Assembly (NCBI GenBank): GCA_017847835.1
Contig: JAGASH010000009.1
Location: forward strand, 62,001-126,000
Direction of reading: 5' to 3'
Length of the DNA stretch: 64,000 nt
Origin: Oscillospiraceae bacterium
Lineage (GTDB): Bacteria; Bacillota; Clostridia; Oscillospirales; Ruminococcaceae
Part shown: positions 25,597 to 35,603 of the stretch, piece after piece
Position numbering within the stretch: the stretch's first letter is position 1
How the letters are laid out: each line of letters starts with the position of its first letter
Translations under genes and position numbers: made by a program
The notes under the pieces: generated by a model
Databases searched by the model: none
Told to the model about the DNA's origin: nothing
Seen by the model: the letters and a program-made list of their open reading frames with translations, nothing else

Positions 25597-25610
25597 GACT
25601 TGCAAAAAGA

Positions 25611-25636
25611 AAAACCGCGTTCCGTCGGGAACGCGG
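25611..25636 (-). terminator. terminator after the 226-residue secreted protein
   Basis: CCGCGTTCC (25615-25623) pairs with GGAACGCGG (25628-25636). On the minus strand a T-rich tail follows. It separates this gene from the flavodiiron promoter. Confidence 0.8.
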
Positions 25637-25654
25637 CTCTGTGTTCTTGAAAAA

Positions 25655-26335
25655 TCAAGCCTTTTTGCGGGAAATTACAACAACTGCGCCCGCAACGGCA
25701 ATTACACCAACGATAGCTGCAACGCCCTCAACACCGGTGTCTGCGTTGTCGCCGCCGGTATCGCCGCCCGCAGCAAGACCAGCCTCATACTCGTCGAGAG
25801 CCTTGGACATCTGCGCGAGACTTTCCTCGTCCATCATCAGGAACATCGCGTCAATCATAGCGTTTGTGCCATCTTCGGTCTGAATAGCTGTCAAAAGACC
25901 AGTAATGCTCTCTCTGTATGCTTCGGGAGTGAAAGTGCCCGCAGCTTCCTCGGAGCTGTACATCTCCATAATCTTTTCGACTTGCTCCTCGGGAATGCTG
26001 CTCGCAGCGAGCTGCTCAGCAAACATAGCCTTGAGCTCCTCGGGAGATTTGCCCTCAATCTGCTCCATTGCATTGTCAACGATAGCGTCAATACCGCCCG
26101 CAGCGTCAACTGCCTGCTTTATCTGATCGGTGAACTCGGAAATCTTGTCTGCGAAAAGCTTCTTGAACTTTGCGGAAACCTCGGTTTCAAGCGCAGAACC
26201 GGGAGCGGGAGCAATCAGAATATCCTCGGCAACGGGTGCAGAAACGAGAACAGGTTCCTCAGCGAACGCGCTTGCCGAAACAGCAAAAATTGTTCCCGCA
26301 GCAACAACTGCCGCAAGAATTGACTTAATCTTCAT
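25655..26335 (-). CDS. secreted helical protein with LPXTG-like C-terminal tail
   Basis: 226 residues. Signal peptide 1-25 (ending SAFA) and a low-Pro, Ala/Glu-rich helical middle (about 50-185) without recognised domain. The Gly/Asp linker (GGDTGGDNADTG) leads to a tripartite tail: NADTG (197-201), hydrophobic segment 202-221, then RKK. The tail has the architecture of a Gram-positive sorting or membrane-retention signal but lacks the canonical LPXTG. The neighbouring protein at 26587 has a comparable tail. Monocistronic between its own promoter and terminator. Function unknown. Confidence 0.8.
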   Translation of the reverse strand: MKIKSILAAVVAAGTIFAVSASAFAEEPVLVSAPVAEDILIAPAPGSALETEVSAKFKKLFADKISEFTDQIKQAVDAAGGIDAIVDNAMEQIEGKSPEELKAMFAEQLAASSIPEEQVEKIMEMYSSEEAAGTFTPEAYRESITGLLTAIQTEDGTNAMIDAMFLMMDEESLAQMSKALDEYEAGLAAGGDTGGDNADTGVEGVAAIVGVIAVAGAVVVISRKKA

Positions 26336-26428
26336 ATAAATCCTCCATAATGTAAAAACGCGGAAAACCCCGCAAATCTCAAAATTAAAACCGCTGTTTG
26401 CCCCACGGCTTTAATCCCTATGAAAATA

Positions 26429-26457
26429 ATTATACATTATTTCACAAAGAATTGCAA
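26429..26457 (-). promoter_or_regulatory. promoter of the 226-residue secreted protein gene
   Basis: On the minus strand, TTGCAA (26452-26457) and TATAAT (26429-26434), spacer 17. Leader of about 90 bases before ATG 26335; I see no clear regulatory structure in it. Confidence 0.6.
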
Positions 26458-26537
26458 CCGACAGTTTCACCAAATAATAATTTTTTCAGCTTTGATTTTT
26501 GTATATTCCTACAAAATTTTAGCCGTTTTTTGCAGCA

Positions 26538-26572
26538 AAAAAGGCATTCCGAAATCCGAAATGCCTTTTGTT
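26538..26572 (-). terminator. terminator after the 139-residue secreted protein
   Basis: AAAAGGCATT and AATGCCTTTT form the stem around CCGAAATCCG, with T-runs on both strands. It lies 15 bases past the stop at 26587. Confidence 0.8.
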
Positions 26573-26586
26573 TTTTATATTAAATT

Positions 26587-27006
26587 TTACTCTCCGCGGC
26601 GGTTTGCCGTCACCACAACACCGAGTGCGCCGAGCATTGCCGCAGCCGCTGTCAGACCGAAAGAAACACCTGTTGCGGGGGACTGATTTGCGGTAATATC
26701 GCTTGTTGTTCCTGTGACATCGCCGTAGTCGGTTGTGTCGGAAACGTCGGGAACATCGCCGACCGTCGGGTCATTTGTGCCGTTTGTCGTGCCGTTTGTA
26801 CCGTTATTGGCACCGTCGGTACTTCCTCCCGTCACACCGTTTACGATATCTTCGCCTGCATCTGCCACACCGTTTATCAAATCCTCACCGGCATCAATCG
26901 CACCGTTTGCGGCTCTTCCAATCGGATTGCTTGCTGCGCTTGCAGCTGTCGTCAAAGCCGCAAAGCAAACCGCACACGCTGCCGCTGTCGAAATCTTTTT
27001 AATCAT
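26587..27006 (-). CDS. secreted low-complexity protein with SPATG tail
   Basis: 139 residues. Signal peptide (1-24, ending SAASA), two imperfect repeats of a helical AG(E)DLINGVADAGEDIVNGV unit, a Gly/Asn/Thr/Asp-rich spacer (about 58-105), then SPATG (109-113), hydrophobic segment 114-133 and ANRRGE. The spacer looks like a cell-wall-spanning stalk and the end like a sorting signal. No enzymatic domain is visible. A short surface anchor or a receptor stub is possible; the function is unknown. Confidence 0.75.
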   Translation of the reverse strand: MIKKISTAAACAVCFAALTTAASAASNPIGRAANGAIDAGEDLINGVADAGEDIVNGVTGGSTDGANNGTNGTTNGTNDPTVGDVPDVSDTTDYGDVTGTTSDITANQSPATGVSFGLTAAAAMLGALGVVVTANRRGE

Positions 27007-27127
27007 CGCTTTTCTCCTATCCTTGCAAATTGCGCGAAAAATTCACGCAAGAATATTATTCGCACAGTCGGATTTTTTTATCGGCGGTGATTTTTAGCAG
27101 CCGCGTATTAACGGAATTTTTTGGAAA

Positions 27128-27484
27128 TCAATGTTTTTTTCGCGGCTTGCGCTGCTTCTTTTCCGTCAGCGCAAAGCTCGAAAGCGTCATTCGCTCAATC
27201 TCCTCACGCGGCACGTCCGAGTCAAGATAAACGCTGTTCCAGTGCGTTTTGTTCATATGATACGCGGGAGTAATGCCCTCGAATGCTCTCCGCAGAAAAT
27301 CCGCTTCCATCGGCTCGCATTTGAGATTTACAACCCATTTGCCGTTGTGCATAATCACAAGCGCAAACCATTTCCGATTGTCCGAGTGACGGGCAACAAC
27401 CGTTTCAAAGTCCTCGTCAAACGGGCTGTCAAGCTCTGCGCCGCCTAAATTCCCGCAAAAATCAAGATATTCTTCCTTGGTCAT
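27128..27484 (-). CDS. MmcQ/YjbR family protein
   Basis: 118 residues starting at ATG 27482-27484 (MTKEEYLDFC), with AGGTGAG upstream; the longer open frame has no RBS and would cross a terminator hairpin. The family pattern is clear: SPFDEDFETVVARHSDNRKWFALV, VNLKCEPMEADFLR, ITPAYHMNKTHWNSVYLD and a C-terminal basic tail (KKQRKPRKKH). The fold is double-wing DNA-binding-like in known structures, but no regulator role has been shown for most members. Confidence 0.9.
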   Translation of the reverse strand: MTKEEYLDFCGNLGGAELDSPFDEDFETVVARHSDNRKWFALVIMHNGKWVVNLKCEPMEADFLRRAFEGITPAYHMNKTHWNSVYLDSDVPREEIERMTLSSFALTEKKQRKPRKKH

Positions 27485-27500
27485 TTTCTCACCTGCTTCA

Positions 27501-27537
27501 CAAAAACTGCCGCGGCTCTGTTCAAAGTTCCGCGGCA
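27501..27537 (-). terminator. strong hairpin with U-run upstream of the MmcQ/YjbR gene
   Basis: Nine-base perfect stem CTGCCGCGG (27506-27514) with CCGCGGCAG (27529-27537), followed on the minus strand by five T (27501-27505). It either ends the helicase transcript, whose stop is at 27711, or acts as an attenuator for the MmcQ gene, since it ends only 16 bases before the start codon. Confidence 0.7.
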
Positions 27538-27554
27538 GTAATCTTTCTTCCGTC

Positions 27555-27600
27555 CAAGCGCCTTTTTCCTGCAAAACAGAGTTTTGCGGCGCTTTTCAGC
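27555..27600 (-). other. nested hairpin downstream of the helicase gene
   Basis: AAGCGCC and GGCGCTT enclose GCAAAAC/GTTTTGC, giving a stacked two-part hairpin on the minus strand about 115 bases past the helicase stop. No U-run follows, so it is not a simple terminator. Confidence 0.4.
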
Positions 27601-27710
27601 CAAATAGTGCACCCGCTTTTGCAGATACACGCATTCCGAGTGCGGGAAATATAGCTGCATTTCCTTTCCTCTTGCTTTTTATATCGGCAGATTTCCGGAA
27701 AACTTTAGCG

Positions 27711-30080
27711 TTATTTCGCGATTTTTTCCATTCGCGCGTTGTTCTTCATCACGGGTTTCGTGCCCTTTGTATCGAAATCAATCGTGATAATCGCGTCCTT
27801 GCCGACAGGCTTCACGCCGACAACCGTGCCCTCGCCGAAAATCTTGTGACGAACTCTGTCGCCCACGTCAAAATTCTCGCTTGCAGCCGTTTGTACGGGA
27901 GCCGCCGTTTTCAGCTTTTCGGACTGCTCCTTCAAAAAGCTTTTCTGAACGGGCTTTGAGAAGGACATTCCGCGGGAAAATCCGTTTCCCTGCTTATCGT
28001 CCTTGATATCGCAGAATTCCGCGGGAATTTCACGGACAAACGTTGAAAGCTTATTCGCGGACGTGTGACCGTAAAGCATACGATAACCCGTGTGCGTGAT
28101 GTATAGCTGCTTTTTCGCGCGCGTTATCGCAACATAAGCAAGTCTTCGCTCCTCTTCAAGCTCCGTGGGATTGTTTATGCTCATAATCGACGGGAAAACG
28201 TTGTCCTCAGCCGCAGCCAGAAATACCTCGGGAAACTCCAGACCTTTCGCGGAGTGCATTGTCATAAGCGAAACACGGTCGGTGTCGGTATCATAGTTGT
28301 CGATATCCGACTGAAGTGCCGCCTGCTCCAGAAAATCGGGCAAAGCCGCGTCGGGCTGTTCTTTGAGCAGCTCCAGCGCGTTTGATTTCAGCTCGTTTAT
28401 GTTCTCCATTCGGGCAGCGCCCTCGTCGCCGAGCGCTTTGAGCATCTGCGCATAGCCCGACTTCTCCACAACCGCGTCAATAAGCTCGTCCAGCTGAACG
28501 GTATACGAAAGCTCGTCAAGCTCGTCGAAAATGTTTGCGGCGGCTTTGAGCGAATTTGTCTTGCGGGAAAGCGTTTCAAACCGCGCAGCGTCCCTGCACA
28601 CGTCAAGCGGGCTTATCCCAAGCCCCTCGCTCACGCGAATTATCTCGTCAACCGTTGTGTCGCCGATACCGCGCTTCGGCTCGTTTATCACGCGTCTGAA
28701 ACGCACCGCGTCATACGGATTGTTCAAAAGCGCGAGATAGCTCAGAATATCCTTGACTTCCTTTCTGTCGTAAAAGCGCAGACCGCCTACTATTTTATAA
28801 GGTATACCTGCGCGGGTGAGAGAGGTTTCAAAGGTTCTCGAAAGCGCGTTGTTGCGGTACAAAATCGCGTAATCCGAGTATTTCGCGCCGTTTTTCACGC
28901 CCTCGGAAATGATATCGGCAACACCCTTTCCCTCGCTCAGCTCGTTCGGGAATTTCATTACCTTTATCTTTTCGCCCTCGCCAAGTTCGCTCCACAAGCG
29001 CTTTTCCTTGCGGTTTGAGTTGTTTTTGATAACAGCGTTTGCAGCGTTCAGAATATTCGTCGTCGAGCGGTAATTTTGCTCCAGACGGATAACCTCGCTG
29101 TTTTTATACTGCTTCTCAAAGCTCAGGATATTCTCGATTGTCGCGCCGCGGAAACGGTAAATCGACTGGTCGTCGTCGCCGACAACGCAGAGATTTCCGC
29201 TGTCGCCCGCAAGAAGCGAAATCAGGCGGTACTGCGCGAAGTTCGTGTCCTGATACTCGTCGACCATTATGTATTTGTACAAGTTTCGATAATGCGAAAG
29301 AACATCGGGGAAATTCTCGAACAGCTTTACGGTGAGGTAAATGATATCGTCAAAGTCAACCGCATTCGCTGAGGCAAGCGCCTTCTGATAATCCGCATAA
29401 ACCTCGGCAGTTTTCTGCTCGGTAAACTCACCGCTTTCCTCTGCGGTTTTCGCGTAGTCCTCCGCTGAAATCATTCTGTCCTTCAAGCGCGAAATGTTGT
29501 TTTTGAAAACCTTCGGCGCAATCCTCTTCTCGTCGATATTGCGGTTTTTCATAATATCGCGGATTAGCCGTTTTGAGTCGTCGTCATCGTAAATCGTGAA
29601 GCCCGAATGAAAGCCGAGCTTTTCAATCTCGCGGCGCAGAATTTTCACGCAGGCAGAGTGAAACGTCGAAGCGTTGATTTTGTCCGCGTCATCTCCGAGC
29701 ATTGCCGAAAGCCTCTCGCGAAGCTCTCCCGCAGCCTTGTTTGTGAACGTAATCGCGAGAATATTCCACGGGTTTATCGGCTGAACCGCGATAATCTTCG
29801 CGAGCTTTTCAAGATTTTCGGGAGATTTTTCCATATCGGAAAATTCTGCGAGAAAACGTTCCTCATCGGGTGAAATATCGCGGATTTCCTCGTCGTGGAA
29901 AGCGTTTCCGAAGCGTATCATATTCGCAATCCTGTTTACGAGCACCGTTGTTTTTCCGCTGCCCGCGCCCGCGATAATCAGCACCGCCCCGCGAACCTTG
30001 AAAATCGCTTTTTTCTGCATATTGTTTGCGCGCGAAAAACAGCTGTCGAGCGCGTTTCGCTTTAACGTATTATATTCCAA
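27711..30080 (-). CDS. UvrD/PcrA-type superfamily 1 DNA helicase
   Basis: ATP-dependent 3'-5' helicase in repair and replication restart. Start taken as TTG 30078-30080, with AAGGAAGG seven bases upstream; the longer frame has no RBS. 789 residues. Motifs in order are Walker A GAGSGKT (38-44), VDEYQDTN (DEYQD of motif II), VVGDDDQSIYRFRGA, QNYRST, LMTMHSAKGLEFPEVFL and YVAITRAKKQLYITH. The C-terminus has a PcrA-like tail (DRVRHKIFGEGTVVGV), which in PcrA binds RNA polymerase. UvrD and PcrA cannot be separated more finely, but in Firmicutes this is normally PcrA. Confidence 0.93.
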   Translation of the reverse strand: MEYNTLKRNALDSCFSRANNMQKKAIFKVRGAVLIIAGAGSGKTTVLVNRIANMIRFGNAFHDEEIRDISPDEERFLAEFSDMEKSPENLEKLAKIIAVQPINPWNILAITFTNKAAGELRERLSAMLGDDADKINASTFHSACVKILRREIEKLGFHSGFTIYDDDDSKRLIRDIMKNRNIDEKRIAPKVFKNNISRLKDRMISAEDYAKTAEESGEFTEQKTAEVYADYQKALASANAVDFDDIIYLTVKLFENFPDVLSHYRNLYKYIMVDEYQDTNFAQYRLISLLAGDSGNLCVVGDDDQSIYRFRGATIENILSFEKQYKNSEVIRLEQNYRSTTNILNAANAVIKNNSNRKEKRLWSELGEGEKIKVMKFPNELSEGKGVADIISEGVKNGAKYSDYAILYRNNALSRTFETSLTRAGIPYKIVGGLRFYDRKEVKDILSYLALLNNPYDAVRFRRVINEPKRGIGDTTVDEIIRVSEGLGISPLDVCRDAARFETLSRKTNSLKAAANIFDELDELSYTVQLDELIDAVVEKSGYAQMLKALGDEGAARMENINELKSNALELLKEQPDAALPDFLEQAALQSDIDNYDTDTDRVSLMTMHSAKGLEFPEVFLAAAEDNVFPSIMSINNPTELEEERRLAYVAITRAKKQLYITHTGYRMLYGHTSANKLSTFVREIPAEFCDIKDDKQGNGFSRGMSFSKPVQKSFLKEQSEKLKTAAPVQTAASENFDVGDRVRHKIFGEGTVVGVKPVGKDAIITIDFDTKGTKPVMKNNARMEKIAK

Positions 30081-30162
30081 ATCATTACCTTCCTTTAAAC
30101 ACGGAAAATGCAGAGCGACAGCTGCCGCCCGGCATTCCCCGAAATATTCTGTTTTTGTGAAA

Positions 30163-31083
30163 TCACTCAGCAGCGGGAGCTGTTGTGCCGCCGTTTGAGG
30201 TTTTGCCGGAAAGCGCGCTGTTGTCAAGCGCAAAGAACGGATTAACCTCGTTTCCGATTGCCTGCGGGAGCTCGCCGTTCCAGTTGTTGATTTTCAGATA
30301 ATCAACATAGTTCGGGCTGGTCGCGAGCTGCTCCTGAACAGCCTTGATTGCGTAAGCCTCAGCGTCCGCCTTGATTTTCTGAGAGTCAGCCTCAGCCTGC
30401 GCCGCGATTACCTTCTGCTTTGCTTCTTCTTCCTTTTCAGCGGTCTTGTTCTGCATCTTCAGAGCGTCCTGCGCTGCGATTACCTTTGCCTGAATGGACT
30501 GCTCAAACGCTGCGTCAAAGGAGAGGTTTTCGATTGCGAATGCCGTAACGATAATTCCGCTCGGTTCAAGAGTTGCCTTCAGCGACTCGTAAATTGCGTT
30601 CTGAACCTCGGAGCGCGACTGAACCAAATCCTCCGCGCGAACCTTACCGATTTCGTTCTTTGCGATTTTCGCAACGTTCGGAACAAGCAGCTTTGTTTCA
30701 ACGTTGCTGATACCGATTGTTCTGATGATATCGGACAGCTTTGTGCCGTCATAGCAGTAGTTCAGCTTCAGCGAGAGCTGGTCAACCGTCTGCGTGTCGC
30801 TTGTATAAGCGTTTGTCTGAACGGAATAAATCTGCTCGCGCGTGTCGACCTCCTGAATTTCCTCGATGAAGGGAATGTGCAGGTTAAGTCCCGCGGACAA
30901 ATCGCTCGAAACAATCTTTCCGAACTGATATTTAACGCCGATGTAGCCCTCGTTTACAACAGAAAAGCTGTTGAACAGAACGATAAGCACGAAAACCGTG
31001 ATAAGACCGATAAGCACCCAGAAACTGATTGCTTTCTTGTTTGCGGGGCTGCCATTGTTTGATGAAGAAGTATTAAAAGCCAT
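30163..31083 (-). CDS. SPFH/band 7 membrane protein
   Basis: 306 residues with one N-terminal membrane segment (about 20-42), then the SPFH domain: VNEGYIGVKYQFGKIVSSDLSAGLNLHIPFIEEIQEVDTREQ is the family's start. A long Glu/Ala/Lys coiled coil (about 195-250) precedes a short C-terminal tail. The family includes prohibitins, HflK/C and stomatins, which scaffold membrane microdomains or regulate FtsH-like proteases. No FtsH or NfeD partner is adjacent. It follows the 1430-residue activase by 23 bases and may share its transcript. Confidence 0.88.
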   Translation of the reverse strand: MAFNTSSSNNGSPANKKAISFWVLIGLITVFVLIVLFNSFSVVNEGYIGVKYQFGKIVSSDLSAGLNLHIPFIEEIQEVDTREQIYSVQTNAYTSDTQTVDQLSLKLNYCYDGTKLSDIIRTIGISNVETKLLVPNVAKIAKNEIGKVRAEDLVQSRSEVQNAIYESLKATLEPSGIIVTAFAIENLSFDAAFEQSIQAKVIAAQDALKMQNKTAEKEEEAKQKVIAAQAEADSQKIKADAEAYAIKAVQEQLATSPNYVDYLKINNWNGELPQAIGNEVNPFFALDNSALSGKTSNGGTTAPAAE

Positions 31084-31106
31084 ATTCTTTTCCTTTCCGT
31101 ATTCTG

Positions 31107-34100
31107 TTACTTATAAATCGCGCCGATAAGCTGCGAATATTTGTCGTCCGTTTCGAGCGGCTTCATCACGCTCTTTCGGCTGAGTCCCGCTTCCGCGAAC
31201 GCTCTCGTCAGCATAAGCTTAATTCTGTTCACCTGATTTACCTCGGAAGCGCCCGGGTCAAAGTCAACGGCAACGATGTTGCTCTCGGGGTGACGACGGC
31301 GAAGCTCACCGATAACACCCTTGCCCGTGACGTGGTTCGGCAGGCAGGCAAACGGCTGCATACAAACGATGTTCGGGACGCCCTCGCGGATAAGCTCCAG
31401 CATTTCCGCCGACAGGAACCAGCCCTCGCCCGCGATATTTCCCGGAGAAACAATCGGCTTTACCATTTCGCGCATTTCAAAAATGTCGCCAGGACAGCCG
31501 AATTTTGTTCCCGTAACCGCCTTGCGATAAGCCTTTTCCATAAACCGCATCGCTTTGATTGCCGCGTTTTCGGCGAATTTCTTCGTCTTTGAGCAATACA
31601 GAAGCTCGGATTTTGTCACGCCGTGCGAGCAGATGTAATAGAAAAATCCCATTAAATCGGGCACGACAACCTCGCAGCCCTCGTTTTCAAGAAGCCCGAT
31701 TATGTCGTTATTTGCAACGGGGTGGAATTTTACGAGAATTTCTCCGACAAGTCCGATACGCGGTTTTTGGATATCGAGCACGGGGAAATTCTTGAACTCC
31801 TCGACAATCGCTTCGATGTTTTTGTTGAAGGTTTTCATCGAGAGCGTTTTCATATCGTCGCGCAGTTTTAAGCGCCATTTCTGATAAAGCGCGTTTGCCG
31901 AGCCTTTTTCGATTTCATAAGGACGAACCTTGTACAGGCAGCGCGACAAAACATCGCCGTAAATCATCGCCATAAACGCTCTTATCGCCATTGAAACCGA
32001 AAGTCTGAAGCCGCTCTGCTTTTCAAGACCGACAACGTTGAGCGAAATCAGCGGGACATTGTCATAACCCGCGTCTTTGAGCGCTTTTTTCAGCATTCCC
32101 ACATAGTTTGTCGCACGGCACGCACCGCCTGTCTGGGTTATCAGAACAGAGGTGTTGTTTATGTCATACTTGCCGCTTTTGAGCGCGTGAATAAGCTGTC
32201 CGACAATCAAAATTGACGGGTAGCAAGCGTCGTTGTTGACGTACTTCAAACCCTCGTCAACAACCTCCTTCGAGCAGTCGCGCAGAATATCCACGTCATA
32301 GCCGCTGTATCTGAACGCCATTTCCAGCAAATCGAAGTGAATGGGCGCCATCTGCGGGCAGAGGATTTTGTGGTTTTTGCGCATTTCTTTCGTGAACTCG
32401 GGCTGTCTTATGTAACCGACGTGACCGCGCACGGGCTTGTATTTATGCCGCGCACGCTCGTCCACAACAGAAATCAGCGAGCGCAGACGTATTCTCGCAG
32501 CGCCGAGATTGTTTACCTCGTCGATTTTGAGGCAGGTGTACAGCTTTCCGAAGCTGCGCAGAATTTCCTGAACCTCGTCCGTGGTAATCGCGTCAAGACC
32601 GCAGCCGAACGAGTTGAGCTGAACGAGCTCCAGACATTCGTTTTTGCCGACAACGTGAGCCGCCGCATAAAGTCTTGTGTGATACGTCCACTGGTCGACA
32701 ACGCGTATCGGGCGCACAACCTGTTCGATATGTGCAACGCTGTCCTCGGTAAGAACAGCAAACCCGTATCCCGAAATCATCTCGGGCAGACCGTGGTTTA
32801 TTTCGGGGTCAACGTGATAAGGACGGCCCGCGAGCACAATTCCGCGCTTGCCGTTGTCCTTCAGGAACTGAAGCGTTTCCTCGCCTTTTTTGCGCATTGT
32901 TTCCTTGAAAAGCGCGTCCTCTGTGTAGGCTTTTTCAAGCGCTTCCGTTATCTCTTTTTTAGTGATGTTTTTATCGGGAAGATTTGCCGAGAACTCCTCA
33001 AAAAGTCGCTCTCCCATACGCTTTTCATTGAAAATAGGCAGGAACGGGTTGAGGAATTTCACGCTTTCGCGAAGCTCCGGCACGGAGTTCTTGATAACCT
33101 CGCTGTACGTTGCGACAACAGGGCAGTTGTAGTGGTTGTCGCCGCCGATATCGTCGGACATTTCGTACGGCATCGACGGATAGAAAATCAGCTTCACACC
33201 GTCGTCAATCAGCGCCTGAATGTGCCCGTGAGCCAGCTTTGCGGGATAGCAGACGCTCTCGCTCGGCATTGTTTCGATACCCTTGTCGTAAATCGCGCGC
33301 GTTGTTTTCGGGGAGAGCTTAACCGAGAAGCCAAGCTCGGTGAAAAGCTTGTGCCAGAACGGGAAATTCTCGTACATTCCGAGCACTCTCGGAAGTCCGA
33401 TTACCCCGCGCGGCGCGCTGTCCTCGGGAAGACACTCGCGGTCAAACAAGAGGTGATATTTATAATCGTACAAATTCGGGAGTTTTTCGCCCGTCGATAC
33501 ATTTCCGGCACCGCGCTCGCAGCGGTTGTTGCTGATATAGCGCGTTCCGTCGGGGAATTTTGTGATTGTTAGCAGGCAGTTGTTCGAGCATTTTCCACAG
33601 CGCGCCGCGGTTTTTTCCGCTTTGAAGTTGTCGAGCTTGTCGAGCGGTGCAATCGTGCTCTTTTTACCGTCGTCGCGTTCAAGAGCCACGAGAGCCGAGC
33701 CATAAGCGCCCATAAGTCCCGCCTTATCGGGACGAACAACGTCTTTTCCGACAATTTTTTCAAATGCGCGCAGAACGCTGTCGTTCATAAACGTGCCGCC
33801 CTGAACGATGATTTTTTCGCCCATTGAAGCGGTATCGCGCAGCTTGATAACCTTAAACAGCGCGTTTTTGCACACGGAATAGGACAGTCCCGCCGAGATA
33901 TCCGCGACAGTCGCGCCCTCTTTCTGCGCCTGTTTTACGCGCGAGTTCATAAATACCGTACAGCGCGAGCCGAGGTCAACGGGGTGCTCTGCGGAAAGAC
34001 CGAGCACGGCAAATTCCGAGCTTGTCATTCCGAGCGCATTTGCGAAATTCTCGATAAACGAGCCGCAGCCCGACGAGCAAGCCTCGTTGAGCAGAATGCT

Positions 34101-35399
34101 CTCGATTTCGCCGTTTTTCACGCGCATACATTTCATATCCTGACCGCCGATGTCGAGGATAAACTCTGCGCCGGGCAGGATTTTGTCCGCACCTTTATAG
34201 TGCGCCATTGTCTCAATCTCGCCGAAATCCGCGCCGAGAGCTGCTTTTATCAAATGCTCACCGTAGCCCGTTGTACAAGCCTTCGCGATGTAAGCTCCCT
34301 CGGGCAGCTTTGAGTAAATATCCTTCAGTATTCCGATAACCGATTTCAGCGGGTCGCCGTGGTTGTTGTCATAGAAAGAATAGAGAATTTCCGCATCCTT
34401 GTTCAGCAAAACAGACTTTGTTGTCGTCGAGCCCGCGTCAATTCCGAGATAGCAAGCGCCCGTGTGTTTGCTCAAATCCGCTGTCGGGATAATCGACTTT
34501 GCGTGCCTTTCGCGGAACGCTTTCAGCTCGTCCTCGCTCTCGAAAAGCGGCGCAAGACGCTCGACCTCGCGAAGCTGGTTCTCGCCGAGATTTCCCGCCT
34601 TTTCGCAGAGCTCGTCAATCGACATTTCCTCCGCTTCATCGGACAGCGCGCAGCCCATTGCCACAAACAAATTCGCGTTTTCGGGGATTATGATATTCTC
34701 GGGTTTGAGGGCAAGCGTTTCGATAAAGCGCTCGCGCAGCTCCGAGAGATAATGCAGAGGTCCTCCGAGGAAAGCCACATTTCCGCGGATAGGCTTTCCG
34801 CAGGCAAGTCCGCTTATCGTCTGATTTACAACCGACTGGAAAACGGAAGCCGCGATATCGCTTCGTTTTGCGCCCTCGTTGAGCAGCGGCTGGATATCGC
34901 TCTTTGCGAAAACACCGCAGCGCGACGCTATCGGGTAAATCGTCGTGTGCTTTTTGGACAGCTCGTTCAAGCCGCCGATATCGGTGTTCAGAAGCGCAGC
35001 CATCTGGTCGATAAACGCGCCCGTGCCTCCCGCGCAGGTGCCGTTCATACGCTGTTCAAGACCGCCCGTGAGATATGTAATCTTCGCGTCCTCACCGCCG
35101 AGCTCGATTGCAACATCGGTCTGCGGGATAAGCGCTTTTATCGCGTCTGTTCCCGCGGCAACCTCCTGCACAAACGGTATCCCGAGCCACTTTGACACGG
35201 AAATACCGCCCGAGCCGGTTACTGCGACAAGCGCGATTTCTCCGGGGAATTTCTCGCCGACCTCGGAAATGATTTCGGCAACTGTCTTTCTTATATCGGA
35301 AAAATGCCGCTGATAACGGCTATGGAGCAGTTCTCCGTTCTCTCCGAGAACCGCCGCCTTTACGGTTGTCGAACCTATATCAAGTCCCACTCGCCTCAT
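31107..35399 (-). CDS. acyl-CoA dehydratase activase fusion (BadF/HgdC x2, DUF2229, HgdB-like)
   Basis: 1430 residues. Two ASKHA ATPase domains of the BadF/BadG/HgdC type: the first (1-~250) begins [11 protein letters not shown] and has [15 protein letters not shown] and [10 protein letters not shown]; the second (~315-580) begins [11 protein letters not shown] and has [15 protein letters not shown] and [10 protein letters not shown]. The Cys pairs are expected to ligate a [4Fe-4S] cluster at the dimer interface. A Cys-rich stretch ([11 protein letters not shown]) follows, then DUF2229 and a region resembling the 2-hydroxyglutaryl-CoA dehydratase subunits to the C-terminus. Such giant proteins are common in Clostridia with no assigned substrate, and no dehydratase or CoA-transferase gene is adjacent. 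Confidence 0.9.
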   Translation of the reverse strand: MRRVGLDIGSTTVKAAVLGENGELLHSRYQRHFSDIRKTVAEIISEVGEKFPGEIALVAVTGSGGISVSKWLGIPFVQEVAAGTDAIKALIPQTDVAIELGGEDAKITYLTGGLEQRMNGTCAGGTGAFIDQMAALLNTDIGGLNELSKKHTTIYPIASRCGVFAKSDIQPLLNEGAKRSDIAASVFQSVVNQTISGLACGKPIRGNVAFLGGPLHYLSELRERFIETLALKPENIIIPENANLFVAMGCALSDEAEEMSIDELCEKAGNLGENQLREVERLAPLFESEDELKAFRERHAKSIIPTADLSKHTGACYLGIDAGSTTTKSVLLNKDAEILYSFYDNNHGDPLKSVIGILKDIYSKLPEGAYIAKACTTGYGEHLIKAALGADFGEIETMAHYKGADKILPGAEFILDIGGQDMKCMRVKNGEIESILLNEACSSGCGSFIENFANALGMTSSEFAVLGLSAEHPVDLGSRCTVFMNSRVKQAQKEGATVADISAGLSYSVCKNALFKVIKLRDTASMGEKIIVQGGTFMNDSVLRAFEKIVGKDVVRPDKAGLMGAYGSALVALERDDGKKSTIAPLDKLDNFKAEKTAARCGKCSNNCLLTITKFPDGTRYISNNRCERGAGNVSTGEKLPNLYDYKYHLLFDRECLPEDSAPRGVIGLPRVLGMYENFPFWHKLFTELGFSVKLSPKTTRAIYDKGIETMPSESVCYPAKLAHGHIQALIDDGVKLIFYPSMPYEMSDDIGGDNHYNCPVVATYSEVIKNSVPELRESVKFLNPFLPIFNEKRMGERLFEEFSANLPDKNITKKEITEALEKAYTEDALFKETMRKKGEETLQFLKDNGKRGIVLAGRPYHVDPEINHGLPEMISGYGFAVLTEDSVAHIEQVVRPIRVVDQWTYHTRLYAAAHVVGKNECLELVQLNSFGCGLDAITTDEVQEILRSFGKLYTCLKIDEVNNLGAARIRLRSLISVVDERARHKYKPVRGHVGYIRQPEFTKEMRKNHKILCPQMAPIHFDLLEMAFRYSGYDVDILRDCSKEVVDEGLKYVNNDACYPSILIVGQLIHALKSGKYDINNTSVLITQTGGACRATNYVGMLKKALKDAGYDNVPLISLNVVGLEKQSGFRLSVSMAIRAFMAMIYGDVLSRCLYKVRPYEIEKGSANALYQKWRLKLRDDMKTLSMKTFNKNIEAIVEEFKNFPVLDIQKPRIGLVGEILVKFHPVANNDIIGLLENEGCEVVVPDLMGFFYYICSHGVTKSELLYCSKTKKFAENAAIKAMRFMEKAYRKAVTGTKFGCPGDIFEMREMVKPIVSPGNIAGEGWFLSAEMLELIREGVPNIVCMQPFACLPNHVTGKGVIGELRRRHPESNIVAVDFDPGASEVNQVNRIKLMLTRAFAEAGLSRKSVMKPLETDDKYSQLIGAIYK

Positions 35400-35488
35400 A
35401 GCTATATCCTCTCCATTTTTGTATATATTTTACAAATATTAGCGTTTTTCAACAAAAATAACTATATCTATTTTTGCACTATGAATAA

Positions 35489-35517
35489 ATTATAACACAT
35501 TCACACAAAAATGTCAA
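35489..35517 (-). promoter_or_regulatory. promoter of the activase-fusion gene
   Basis: On the minus strand, TTGACA (35512-35517) and TATAAT (35489-35494), spacer 17. The transcript probably extends through the SPFH gene, possibly to the helicase. Confidence 0.85.
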
Positions 35518-35551
35518 CAGACTAAATATTTTGAATTGTGAAAGAATTGTG

Positions 35552-35587
35552 AAAAAAGAGAAGCAAGAAGAATTCTCCTTGCCTCTC
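35552..35587 (-). terminator. terminator after the DUF342 gene
   Basis: GAGAAGCAAG (35558-35567) pairs with CTTGCCTCTC (about 35578-35587). Six T follow on the minus strand. It lies 17 bases past the stop at 35604. Confidence 0.8.
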
Positions 35588-35603
35588 ATATTCATTTTGT
35601 GCA

